From Betaproteobacteria bacterium (GTDB lineage: Bacteria > Pseudomonadota > Gammaproteobacteria > Burkholderiales > Rhodocyclaceae), in NCBI GenBank assembly GCA_028065725.1, contig JAPTVL010000468.1:1-64000 (forward strand): 64,000 nt of DNA. The letters are read 5' to 3'. The position numbers were made by a program, and so were the translations under genes. This document shows positions 18,542 to 27,300 of the stretch, one piece after another. The notes under the pieces are model-generated. The model saw only the letters and a list, made by a program, of their open reading frames with translations, was not told the origin of the DNA and ran no database searches. Every line of letters begins with the position of its first letter. Positions within the stretch are counted from its first letter, which is position 1.

Positions 18542-19123
18542 ATGACTTTCCGCCCCGCCGTCCCCAGTCCTGATCACAGCTATACCGGTGTCGCCATCGG
18601 CCTGCACTGGCTGATCGCGTTCGCCATCATCGGCAGCTTTTCGGTCGGCCTGTACATGGTCGACTTGCCGCTCTCGCCGCAGAAACTCAAGATCTACTCG
18701 TGGCACAAGTGGGCCGGCGTGACGATCTTTCTGTGCGTGGTGCTGCGCCTGGGCTGGCGCCTGCTGCATCGGCCGCCCGAACTGCCGGCCGGCGTACCGG
18801 TCTGGCAGCGCTCGCTGGCCGCGGCAACGCATGTGCTGATGTATCTGCTGATGATCGTCGTGCCGCTTTCCGGCTGGCTGATGAGCTCGGCCAAGGGTTT
18901 TCAAACGGTCTGGTTCGGTGTGCTGCCGCTGCCGGATCTGCTCACCAAGAACGCCGAACTGGGCGACCTGCTGCAACAGATGCACAAACTGCTCAACTAC
19001 AGCATGGCGGCCCTGGTGTTCGCCCATCTCGGCGCCGCGCTGAAACACCATTTCATCGACCGCGACGACATACTCGCGCGCATGCTGCCCTTTCTGCGCA
19101 ACACCCTCGGAGGCATCAAATGA
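18542..19123 (+). CDS. Cytochrome b561 family protein
   Basis: 193 residues with four transmembrane helices and histidines in the expected places: His in GVAIGLHWLIAFAI, the pair region YSWHKWAGV, HVLMYLLM and the last helix FAHLGAALKHHFIDRDD. The family binds two b-type hemes and moves electrons in the inner membrane, probably from quinol. Of the in-frame starts, the ATG at 18542 gives the standard N-terminus; an extension back to 18269 would run through the promoter. Its stop overlaps the start of the first YceI gene, so the trio is an operon. The same cyb561-yceI pairing is common in proteobacteria. Confidence 0.92.
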   Translation: MTFRPAVPSPDHSYTGVAIGLHWLIAFAIIGSFSVGLYMVDLPLSPQKLKIYSWHKWAGVTIFLCVVLRLGWRLLHRPPELPAGVPVWQRSLAAATHVLMYLLMIVVPLSGWLMSSAKGFQTVWFGVLPLPDLLTKNAELGDLLQQMHKLLNYSMAALVFAHLGAALKHHFIDRDDILARMLPFLRNTLGGIK

Positions 19124-19695
19124 AATTACTGCACCCCGGCCTTGCCCTGGCCTGCGCGCTGGCCGTGCTGGCGCCCGCCGCGCACGCCGTCGAGTTCAAC
19201 CAGTTGCAGCTCAACAAGAGCTCGCTCAGCTTCGTATACAAGCAGATGAACGTGCCGGTCGAAGGCCAGTTCAAGAGCTTCCGCAGCAAGCTGGCCTTCG
19301 ATCCGGCGAAGCCGGCCGCGGCGAAAGCAGAGCTCGAAATCGACCTGGCCAGTATCGATGCCGGATCGAAGGACGCCAACGACGAGGTGGCCGGCAAGGC
19401 CTGGTTCAACACCAAGGCCTTCCCCATCGCCAAGTTCGTGTCCACCTCGGTCAAGCCGCTCGGCGGCAACCGCGTGGAACTCGCCGGCAAGATGAGCATC
19501 AAGGGCAAGACCCTGGATTTGGTCACGCCGGTCACGGTGACCCAGCAGGGCAACAGCGCCAGTTTCGACGGCAGCCTGGTGCTGAAGCGCGCCGATTACG
19601 GTATCGGCGACGGCATCTGGGCCGATTTCGGCACCGTTGCCAACGAAATCCAGATCAAGTTCCGCCTGGTCGCCACCGCGGCCGCGGCAAAGTAG
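19120..19695 (+). CDS. YceI-family periplasmic lipid-binding protein (1)
   Basis: 191 residues with a clear signal peptide (MKLLHPGLALACALAVLAP then AAHAVE, cleavage after AHA). The mature protein is a YceI lipocalin-like barrel: VEGQFKSFRSKLAFDPAKP, IDLASIDAGS and GKMSIKGKTLDL. YceI proteins bind isoprenoid lipids or quinones in a hydrophobic tunnel. Start overlaps the cytochrome b561 stop (ATGA), suggesting coupled function, possibly quinone or isoprenoid handling at the periplasmic face. It differs considerably from the second YceI that follows, so the pair is probably not a recent duplication. Confidence 0.9.
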   Translation: MKLLHPGLALACALAVLAPAAHAVEFNQLQLNKSSLSFVYKQMNVPVEGQFKSFRSKLAFDPAKPAAAKAELEIDLASIDAGSKDANDEVAGKAWFNTKAFPIAKFVSTSVKPLGGNRVELAGKMSIKGKTLDLVTPVTVTQQGNSASFDGSLVLKRADYGIGDGIWADFGTVANEIQIKFRLVATAAAAK

Positions 19696-19726
19696 CATTC
19701 CGATTTTTCACCCCAGGAGAATACCC

Positions 19727-20293
19727 ATGAACAAGCTTGCCTTCGCCATCGCCCTTTCCGCATTCTCGGCTGCCGCCAGCGCCGCTCCCGAAACCTTCAA
19801 CATCGACGCCAGCCATACCCTGCCGCGCTTCGAATACAACCACCTCGGCTACTCCTTCCAGCAGCACCGCTTCGACAAGACCAGCGGCAAGATCGTGCTC
19901 GACCGCGCGGCCAAAACCGGCTCGGTGGATGTGACCATCGACGCCAAATCGGTCAACACCGGCTACGCGCTGTTCAACGGCCACATCCAGGGCGAGGACT
20001 TCTTCCATACCGAAAAATTCCCGACCATCACCTTCAAGTCGACCGCGGTCAAGTTCGACGGCGACAAGCCGGTGGCCGTCGATGGCAACCTGACCATCAA
20101 GGGCGTGACCAAGCCGGTGACCCTGACCGTGACCAACTTCCATTCCATGCCGCACCCGATGCTGAAGAAGGACGCCATCGGCGCCAACGCCGTGGCCAAG
20201 CTCAAGCGTTCTGAATTCAACATGAGCAAGAACGTGCCCTACGTCAGCGACGAAGTCAGCCTCAGCATCGCCGTCGAAGCCGTCAAGGAGTAA
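19727..20293 (+). CDS. YceI-family periplasmic lipid-binding protein (2)
   Basis: 188 residues. Signal peptide MNKLAFAIALSAFSAAASAA is followed by the classic YceI start ETFNIDASHTLPRFEYNHLG. Other family marks are GKIVLDRAAKTGSVDVTID, FFHTEKFPTITFKST and GNLTIKGVTKPVTL. The ATG at 19727 has AGGAGA upstream (about 19715-19720). It is the last gene of the cytochrome b561/YceI operon and is closer to the canonical E. coli YceI than its neighbour. Confidence 0.94.
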   Translation: MNKLAFAIALSAFSAAASAAPETFNIDASHTLPRFEYNHLGYSFQQHRFDKTSGKIVLDRAAKTGSVDVTIDAKSVNTGYALFNGHIQGEDFFHTEKFPTITFKSTAVKFDGDKPVAVDGNLTIKGVTKPVTLTVTNFHSMPHPMLKKDAIGANAVAKLKRSEFNMSKNVPYVSDEVSLSIAVEAVKE

Positions 20294-20316
20294 GCGGCAC
20301 CGACCGCTACGGCAGC

Positions 20317-21345
20317 CTACAGGGCAATCGTGCCGGCCTCATGGGAGAGCGCCTCGATGGCGCTCTCGTCCATTTCCAGCAGGCGCCGGCCGAGCGCCGC
20401 GAAATGCGTGCGGCCGGCGGCTGCGGCCGCGATCAGCGCCGTGTCGCCGGCGCCGACCGCCGCGGCATAGGCCTGCACCAGGCTCGGGAACAGTTCCCGG
20501 CGCAGGCCGTCGAAGGTCGAAAACCAGAAGTGCAGCGAATCGGTCGTGTCCCGCTGCAGCAGGCCCGGTAGCGTCACCAGGCAATCCGCGAGGTTGTCGC
20601 GCACGGCGCGCGCCAGCAGTTCGGCGCGCTTGCCCGTGAAGCCTTCGAGTTTTTCGGCCCAGTCCTTGCCCAACAGGCGGCCGGCGGCGAATTCGCCTTC
20701 CTCGTGCAGCACCAGGGTTTCGATTTCGCCGGTCGTCATGCGCTCGATGGCCGCCTGCGGATCCACGTCGAAGCCGTAACCGAGCAGCGCCGACTTCAGC
20801 GCACCGTCCTGCTGCTTGACGTTCCAGCCCTCGGCTTTCTCCCACAGCCACTGCCGCAGCGCCTCGCGGCGCACGATCAGGGTGCTGCCCTGCGACGCCG
20901 CCGGAATCGTCGAAACATCGCGCGCGTACTCGCAACCGCAGACCAGCAGATGCGCTTCGCCGCGCTGCTCCTCCCGGTCGAGCTGGCCAAGGAAGAAGTG
21001 CGGTTTGTGAAAGCGCCCGACCCCGGCGCCGTACACCAGCCCGCTGCCGGCCAGCGCCGCATTCACCTGCCGGGCGTCGAAGGCGTCGAAGGCGCGGCCG
21101 GCGACCGGAATCGCCACGAAATCTTTCCCGGCCAGCAGATCCCAGCGCGATTCGCGTTCCGCGATCCAGCGTCCGACGTCCTCGCGCGGCGGCGACACAC
21201 CGTAGGGCAGCTGATGCTCCCAGCGATAGAACTCGCGCATGCCAAGCAGATAGGTGCACAAGCTGACATCGCGCGCATGGCGCGCATCGGCGATGTCGCA
21301 GTTGGTCTGCACCGCATCCACCAGCGCCGCCATGTCGGAAATCAT
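20317..21345 (-). CDS. Conserved protein of unknown function
   Basis: 342 residues, soluble, with no signal peptide or membrane helix. I cannot assign a function. Notable features are LCTYLLGMREFYRWEHQLP, which looks like part of a conserved helical domain near residues 28-47, a LLVCGCEYARD segment, and an alpha-helical C-terminal half rich in Ala, Glu and Leu. The ATG at 21345 overlaps the stop of the upstream gene by four bases, so the two are translationally coupled and probably act together. From memory it recalls an uncharacterised family labelled Sfum_1244, but that match is not verified. Confidence 0.6.
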   Translation of the reverse strand: MISDMAALVDAVQTNCDIADARHARDVSLCTYLLGMREFYRWEHQLPYGVSPPREDVGRWIAERESRWDLLAGKDFVAIPVAGRAFDAFDARQVNAALAGSGLVYGAGVGRFHKPHFFLGQLDREEQRGEAHLLVCGCEYARDVSTIPAASQGSTLIVRREALRQWLWEKAEGWNVKQQDGALKSALLGYGFDVDPQAAIERMTTGEIETLVLHEEGEFAAGRLLGKDWAEKLEGFTGKRAELLARAVRDNLADCLVTLPGLLQRDTTDSLHFWFSTFDGLRRELFPSLVQAYAAAVGAGDTALIAAAAAGRTHFAALGRRLLEMDESAIEALSHEAGTIAL

Positions 21346-21791
21346 CGCGGCGCTCCAGGATGGCGGCGGCGCGCCTTCCACGCCGCGACGCCCTGCACAA
21401 TCTCGGAAAACGGCAGCTCGCCGAGATCGCCGTAGCGCTCCTCGGCGAGGCACACCAGACGCCGCACATTCGGCACCAGCGCGGCGGCATCGAGCAGGTC
21501 CCTGAGGCCATCGAGGCCGCCGCACTGAATCTTCATCACCATTGCATGCGGCAGGATGCGCTGGGGAGCGGCGAGATGCAGGGCGAAACTCGACTTTTCG
21601 CGCAGCAGCTCCGCCATCCTCGTGCACGCCTGGTGCGCCGCCGGCAGCGTGCAGGCAATGCTCTCCCGTTCGGCGAGCTGGTGCGTCTCCGCCAGGCCGC
21701 ACACCGCGTGCCGTGCCAGCAGTGCCCGTTCGAAAACGCAGGGCAGTCCGTTGATCTCGCCCCGAATGTTGCGGAAGGCGATCTCGTCCAC
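21342..21791 (-). CDS. Small conserved protein of unknown function
   Basis: 149 residues from a GTG start at 21791. No known domain is recognised. The sequence has folded-protein character (FERALLARHAVCGLAET, LVCLAEERYGDLGELP) with a basic C-terminus, and its stop overlaps the start of the next gene by four bases. It has four cysteines outside any recognisable metal-binding motif. The start is uncertain because no strong ribosome site is visible. It begins a two-gene unit with 20317-21345. Confidence 0.55.
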   Translation of the reverse strand: MDEIAFRNIRGEINGLPCVFERALLARHAVCGLAETHQLAERESIACTLPAAHQACTRMAELLREKSSFALHLAAPQRILPHAMVMKIQCGGLDGLRDLLDAAALVPNVRRLVCLAEERYGDLGELPFSEIVQGVAAWKARRRHPGAPR

Positions 21792-22028
21792 CGGATTACC
21801 GTGAAATAGCTCGTTCGGAGCGACTGGTGATAGTCGAGCGAAGCGAGCTGAGCAGAAGCCTCCCCGTGAGGGGGCGAGGCGGGAATTCGCGACGCATGCG
21901 TCGCGCCGCCGCAGCCGGCTGGCTGTGCAAAGCCAGCCGTGGGCCGCGCAGCGGATGGGAGGGGCGGGCCTTCAATTTGCTTTTTGCGTGTTTCATTCTC
22001 TACGGGTGGTCTGGCATGACGATGAGCA
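21792..22028. other. Hairpin-rich intergenic region
   Basis: About 240 bases without a gene but with several inverted repeats: CCCC-GTGA-GGGG (21862-21873), the 18-base perfect palindrome CGCGACGCATGCGTCGCG (21888-21905), and a 9-bp stem CGGCTGGCT/AGCCAGCCG around GTGCAA (21916-21939). It lies after the end of a minus-strand operon and before another. It could be a terminator region, a structured RNA or a repeat element; no T tract follows the stems on either strand. Confidence 0.5.
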
Positions 22029-22262
22029 TTAGTAATCCTCTCCGGTCATCGGGTCTTCGCCGCGCGGCTCGTTGAGCAATTCCTCGGCCTGCAGTTCGTT
22101 TTCGGCGAAGATGGTCTTGATTTTCTCGCCAGGCCCGAGATCGGTTTCGCGCCGCAGGCGTTTGGCCTCGTTCGAGGCTTCCTTGAACACCTCGAACTGG
22201 CTGATCCTGGCGAGTTGCTGGATCGGACCGACGGGGGTCACACGATAGATGTAATAGGGCAC
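22029..22262 (-). CDS. Small hypothetical protein, probable operon member
   Basis: 77 residues when started at the GTG at 22262, only four bases after the stop of the S24-like gene; this gives the natural start PYYIYRVTPVGPIQQLARI. A longer in-frame start inside the preceding gene is less likely. The rest is charged and helical (FKEASNEAKRLRRETDL) with an acidic C-terminus, FAENELQAEELLNEPRGED. No known domain is recognised. It is the third gene of a unit with the S24-like protein and the Fe-S reductase fusion. Confidence 0.6.
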   Translation of the reverse strand: MPYYIYRVTPVGPIQQLARISQFEVFKEASNEAKRLRRETDLGPGEKIKTIFAENELQAEELLNEPRGEDPMTGEDY

Positions 22263-22266
22263 AGGC

Positions 22267-22635
22267 TCACTCCACGTAGCGTTTGGTGGCCCGGCGCGTT
22301 CCGGGCCGGGATTTCTGGATGATGACGCCTTTGACCGCGTCGAGGCCCGCAATATCCGCTGCGGGATAGGACGGGTTCAGGGCCTGCAGGCGCCAGCCTG
22401 CGCCATGGCGAACCAACTGGCGGAAGATCCACTCTCCGTTCAGTTGCGCCAGGACGAAGGAACCATCGGTCGCCAGGCCTTCCGGCTCGATCAGGATCAC
22501 CTCGCCCTCGACGAACTCCGGCTCCATGCTGTCGCCCAGCACCATCAGGGCGAAGGGCTCGGCCGACGAACAGGCATCGAGCTCGGGCTCGATGCCCTGG
22601 GGATGAATCGGAATCGTGCGACGGACTTGGGTCAT
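22267..22635 (-). CDS. Peptidase S24 (LexA/UmuD)-like protein, catalytic Lys replaced
   Basis: 122 residues: a stand-alone LexA-type C-terminal domain with no DNA-binding region. The nucleophile motif is intact, VLGDSMEPEF with Ser36. The second catalytic position, normally Lys in a VKRL-type motif about 37 residues later, reads FRQL here (Arg72). That substitution should impair self-cleavage, so the protein may be a structural or protein-binding relative of UmuD rather than an active protease. It sits 18 bases after the stop of the HTH/2Fe-2S/reductase gene and four bases before a small gene, so the three are likely co-transcribed. The basic C-terminus is GTRRATKRYVE. Confidence 0.75.
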   Translation of the reverse strand: MTQVRRTIPIHPQGIEPELDACSSAEPFALMVLGDSMEPEFVEGEVILIEPEGLATDGSFVLAQLNGEWIFRQLVRHGAGWRLQALNPSYPAADIAGLDAVKGVIIQKSRPGTRRATKRYVE

Positions 22636-22653
22636 GGTGATTCGCTCATGGTT

Positions 22654-24117
22654 TCACAGGGCTTCGACGTGGAGTTGACGCGGGGGCACACCGGCAGCCA
22701 GCAGCGCCGCGGCCAAGGTTTCGACCTGCTGTGCCGCACCCGCCAGATAAACATCGCTGGCCGCCAGTGCGGCATTTGCGCCGAGCGCGGCGGGCAGGTC
22801 ATCGACCGCCAGCGGCAGATAGCTGAACTCGTCGAGCGCCGCCGCCCAGGCGCGGCACTGGTTGGGCAGGTACTGGCCGCCCGGCTGCGAACTGGCCCAG
22901 TACAGCGCGATCGACTCGGCGGCATCCACCGCAATCGCATGTTCGATCAGGCTGTTGATCGGGGCGAAGCCCTCGTCGATGGCAATGAACACCAGCGGCC
23001 GCGCCGAGCCCTGCTCCAGCACGAATGTACCCCATGGCCCCCACACCGAAACATCGTCGGCGACCTTGATGCGGTCATCGAACAGGCAGGCTGAAAAGTC
23101 GGCGCTGGCGGTACGGTGGTCGGTGCGTGAAACATGAAAGATCAGGTTGCGGTCGTCGCAGGGGCAGCTTGCCACGGGAAATTCGCCATGAATATCGCTG
23201 CCATCGCCCACGCTGGCGCGGACGCCCAGGGTAACCCGCTGGCCGGCGAGAAAACGCAGCCGGTTACTGCGTGGCGTCTGCAGATGCAAGCGCATCACGT
23301 CGGCATTCAGTGCATCGATACGGCGCACCTTGGCCACGATGCGCTGCTCCGGAACGTCTTCCGGTGCGCCAGCCTCCAGCACCTCCAGCGCCAGTTCGGA
23401 ACTGTGCGCGGTGCAAACGCACATCAGGACGTGGTTCTGGGCCTTTTCGACCTCGGACAAGCAGTAATCGGAGGGTGCCACCGATGCGACCTCGCCGGAC
23501 ACCACACGCGCCTTGCACAGTCCGCAATTGCCGTTGCCGCAACCGTAATTGGGCGTCAGACCGGCGCGCAACGCCGCCTTGAGCAGCGTTTCCGCACCTT
23601 CGACGAAAAATTCGTGACCCGATGGCCTGACCGTAACGTGCGCCGACATGACGCGCAGCATAGCATCCAGGGCAGCCACATCTTCGCCCGGTGCCGGTAC
23701 CGACAGCGCCTGCGCCAGGCCCTCGTCAAGCAGGCGCGCCAGCTCCCCGGAAGTCGGCGCTGGCGTCGCGGCGAGACGTGCCTGCAACATATCGAACAGC
23801 TTGTGATAGCGCGTCAGGGTACGTTGCAGTTCGGCGAGTTCCTGCCCCTGGGCAAACAGGCGCTGAGCCAGCGCTTCCTGGGTCGGCAACACGCGTTCGC
23901 GCAAGCGCCTGGCAAAGGCGTCTTCGCGTATCGCCCGGATCTTTTCAAAACTGCCGGACTCTTCCAGGTCGAGTTCCGGCCAGACGCGCTGCACGTCATC
24001 GACCGTCACCATGCCGTCGAAGGACGGCAGCTCGCCCTCGCGGATGCGCTTTTGCAGCGCCATGCGCGAGACGCCGAGGATGTGGGCGGCGCGGGAAAGG
24101 GTCAGCCATTGCGACAT
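22654..24117 (-). CDS. HTH / 2Fe-2S ferredoxin / FNR-type reductase fusion
   Basis: 487 residues with three parts. Residues 1-45 form a helix-turn-helix of excisionase or MerR type (LTLSRAAHILGVSRMALQKR). A coiled, charged linker runs to ~130. A plant-type 2Fe-2S domain follows with the cluster motif CGNGNCGLCKARV and a fourth Cys in HVLMCVC. The C-terminal ~240 residues resemble flavin reductases of the ferredoxin-NADP reductase type (FLAGQRVTLGVRA, FHVSRTDH, SVWGPWGTFVLEQ, PLVFIAIDEGFAPINSLIEHA). The usual flavin RxYS motif reads FPVASCPC here, so flavin binding is uncertain. A redox-sensing regulator or a DNA-linked reductase is conceivable. Start ATG 24117 is chosen over 24129; neither has a strong ribosome site. 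Confidence 0.75.
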   Translation of the reverse strand: MSQWLTLSRAAHILGVSRMALQKRIREGELPSFDGMVTVDDVQRVWPELDLEESGSFEKIRAIREDAFARRLRERVLPTQEALAQRLFAQGQELAELQRTLTRYHKLFDMLQARLAATPAPTSGELARLLDEGLAQALSVPAPGEDVAALDAMLRVMSAHVTVRPSGHEFFVEGAETLLKAALRAGLTPNYGCGNGNCGLCKARVVSGEVASVAPSDYCLSEVEKAQNHVLMCVCTAHSSELALEVLEAGAPEDVPEQRIVAKVRRIDALNADVMRLHLQTPRSNRLRFLAGQRVTLGVRASVGDGSDIHGEFPVASCPCDDRNLIFHVSRTDHRTASADFSACLFDDRIKVADDVSVWGPWGTFVLEQGSARPLVFIAIDEGFAPINSLIEHAIAVDAAESIALYWASSQPGGQYLPNQCRAWAAALDEFSYLPLAVDDLPAALGANAALAASDVYLAGAAQQVETLAAALLAAGVPPRQLHVEAL

Positions 24118-24163
24118 GGCGGCAAGCATAGCAATGCCACGACCGCCGCGATTCCAAAATTTT

Positions 24164-24280
24164 TATGTCCCCAACCGAAGGGCGGGGACGGTATCCCCTG
24201 GTGGGATATGTCTCCAACCGGGAGGTTGGAGACGGCATCCTCCGGCGGGCCATGTCCCCGACAAATCGGCGGGGACATGG
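24164..24280. repeat. Three tandem ~43-bp hairpin repeats
   Basis: Three units start at 24164, 24207 and 24251. Each holds a stem: GTCCCC/GGGGAC (24167-24172 with 24184-24189); a 10-bp stem GTCTCCAACC/GGTTGGAGAC (24210-24219 with 24224-24233); and CATGTCCCC/GGGGACATG (24251-24259 with 24271-24279). Unit 2 differs from units 1 and 3 by a paired C-G to T-A change, so the stem is preserved. They lie between the pilY1 stop and the Fe-S reductase start. They could be REP-type elements or structured RNA at the end of the pilin transcript. Confidence 0.6.
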
Positions 24281-24313
24281 CGTGAAAAACCGCGTCTTGC
24301 ACGCAGCCTTTGT

Positions 24314-27300
24314 TCAGTCGTCGGCGCCGTAAGACCAGAACAGGCGGGTGCGGGTACCCGTCAGGTTGATCACGCTGCGCGCACCGCCGATCGACGAGGC
24401 CGAGGTCAGTGTTTCACCGCCGCTGCCGATGATGAAGCGATAAGGCGTGCCGCCGATCGTGACCACGCCGGCCGTCACCGTCGGCGGCAGACCGCCGCCG
24501 GCGAACGTGGTGGCGTAGTCGGCGGCGGTGTAGGTGGCCGTACCGCCGCTGGTCGAACCGTCGCGGTTGAGCGCCGGCAGGCCGGTGAAGGGATCGACCG
24601 CGTAACCCAGCGCCTCGCCCAGATTGGTGCAGACACCGGCGGCAGTATCGGGCGTCATCGGCGTGTTGGTGGCAAAGAACACCGTGCCGGCAACGACCCG
24701 CGCCGAATTCACCGCCTTCTCCTCGTTGCGCACGCCGGCGCCGTCGGGATCGTTGCGCAGGTGGATGTACCAGCCGCGCTGGGTGCTGGTCAGGCTGAAT
24801 GGGGTCAGGGTGCCGCTGACGGCGTTGACCAGCTGCAGTTCACCCTCGACGATTGGAGTCCCCGGCTCGGCATCTCCCGACTGCACCGCATCGAGCAAGC
24901 CGTAAAAGCGGTCCTCGATCTTGTCCGCGGATGATGCCGGATAATAGGAGTCGGTATACAGGGCAGGGCACTCGAGACTTTCCGGAGTGTTGCCGGCCTG
25001 GAAATTGTTCAGCGGTTTCTCGCGATTGCCGCTGCCGACCAGCACCATGGTCTTGACCACGCCGTTGTGCGTGAAAGGCAGGATTTCCGGCTGGAACAGG
25101 AATTTCCGCGCGTCGCTGCCGCCATTGTCGCCGATGTCGCCTACCTTGCCGATGTGGTAGCGCTTCCAGTAGCCGGGGTCGGCCACATTGGTGACCGTCT
25201 GCACGGTGTCGAAGCGGAAGATGTTGGCATTGGTGTCCCCGGCGTAGATGCGATCGACGAAGCCGTCGGCATTCAGGTCGAGCACATTGACGTCGGCCGG
25301 AAAGCTGTACTTCTTGACGCCGTCAGTGGGCTGCAGGAACTGGATCAACTGCCCGGTTTCCGCCTCGACCACGAACACGCCGCGTCCCATGCCTGGCGTC
25401 ACCGAGGCGCCGGCCGGCCTGTCTTCCTGCGCTGCATCGTAGCCGGCGCCGAAAATCAGCACCACCGGATCGGTGATGGCCGTACCGCTGGCACGGGTGA
25501 ACGTGCCCTTGAGTTTGGTGACCTTCGGTTCCGACCAGGTTTGGCCCAGTTCGGAGAAGCCGGACGTGGCATTGGTGATGCGCCACATGAACTTCGGGGC
25601 ATCGGGATTGCTCACGTCGAGTGCGTACAGCGCCCGGCCGCCGCGGCGCATGGTGGCGAACAGCCAGGTCTTGGTCGGCGCCGTGGTCGCCGTGCCGTCC
25701 GGGCTCTGGTAGGCGGCCAGCGGACCGTCCCAGAAGAAATTGCGGGCGGTCGGCGCCGGCGAAATGCTGCACGACGAATTCGGATAGCGGATCAGTTCGC
25801 TGTTCTTGTACAGCCGCGCCAGCTTGGGGTAGTTCATGAACTCGCTGGGCATGAAGGCCCACTTTTCCTCGCCGTCGGTGCTCGAGATGCCGCCGCGAAT
25901 GGCGCGCAGGAAGCCGTCGTTGGCACCATAGAAACCGACGATGCCGATGGTGCTGCCATAGTTCACCACCACCGGCCGCGCGTGCAGCACGTCGCCATGG
26001 ATGCTGGCGCGCACGTTGGTCAGCGAGTTGTTGGCGTCTTCGTCCTCCCACAAGTCCTTGCCGCGGGTCCACAGGATCAGGTTGGTCGTGTCGGGGCCGG
26101 CGATTCCCGTGCCGGTGGTGGCGGTGATGGTTCCCGTCGCCGGCGTGACCGGGGTTACGGTAACCGGGCCGAAGGTGAAGGCGGTCGCATCGGGAACGCC
26201 GACGCTCAGCGGCTGCCCCGTCAGGTTGTATTGGCTTTGCGAGGCGCCGGTGATGCTGATGGTATCCGCCGTGGTGTATACATGCGCCACGGACTCGGTG
26301 CGGGTGTCATCGGTGTAGGTGACGGCGGTCGCGGTGGTGCTGCCCAAGGCCCGCGTAATCCTGATCGGATAGGTGACGCCGGGCTGCGTCGCCGTCTTGT
26401 CCGTGCCGGGATCCGGCGAAACCACGGCCGCGACCGCCGGCAGGGTGACGCAGAACTTGGTCTGGTTGCCGGAGGCGACGCCAACGCAACTGGACCCGGC
26501 CGCCGAAATCGTCCAGCTGCCGTTGTAGGCCGTTGGCACGGCTCCCGAAATCACGACGGTATTGCCCGCCAAGTACTTGTTGCCCAGATTGTTGGTTGAC
26601 GTGACGATGAAGCAACCGGCCACCGCGCCGGCTTTGCAGGCCGAGGTCGTATAGTCAATCGACGCATGGGTCTCCGACTGGTCCAGAACCGTCGAGCTGC
26701 CGTGGGTCGTCGAAGCGGTCGGATTGGCCGGTGGCGTTACCGAGTAGGTAAATGTCACCGCGTCCGGCGCCGTGAGCACCGTTTGGGAACCGTTCAGGAA
26801 AGACTGTGCCGCATTGGCGATCGTGGTGACGTTGGTCGGACTCGCGGCCGACAAGCCATGGTCTGTCGCGGTGGTCACGGTAGCGGTGGTCCCGGACACG
26901 GTAATGCTCGTGACGCTGACCGTGGCGCCGGGCCTGGTCGCGGTTGCCGTGTCCGTGACGAGCGGCGCCTCGTTCAGCGTGAAGGTGAAATGCGTGGCAT
27001 CCACATAGGTAATGGTCTTGGCGCCGTTGTAGTCGGAAGGCGTGGCGCCGGCGATGGTCACCGTCGCGCCATCGGCAAAGCCGTGCGCGGCGGTCGTGGT
27101 CGCGGTGACCGTGTTGCCGACACGTACCAATCCATTGGGCTGGACCATGGTCGCCGAGCCGGCCGGTGCCACCAATGCCGTCGTGACCTCGCTGTTGCTG
27201 GTGGTCATGGGGTTGTTGGACAGCGTCTTCTCGCTGGTCGATGCGCCTGCCGCAAGACAGGTGCCGAGGCAGGTATAGACCTTGCGCCCGTCCGGATGCG

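Noticed and set aside
24164..24280. Short CRISPR array
   Set aside because: Units are head-to-tail hairpins of changing sequence without unique spacers between identical repeats, and no cas gene is near.
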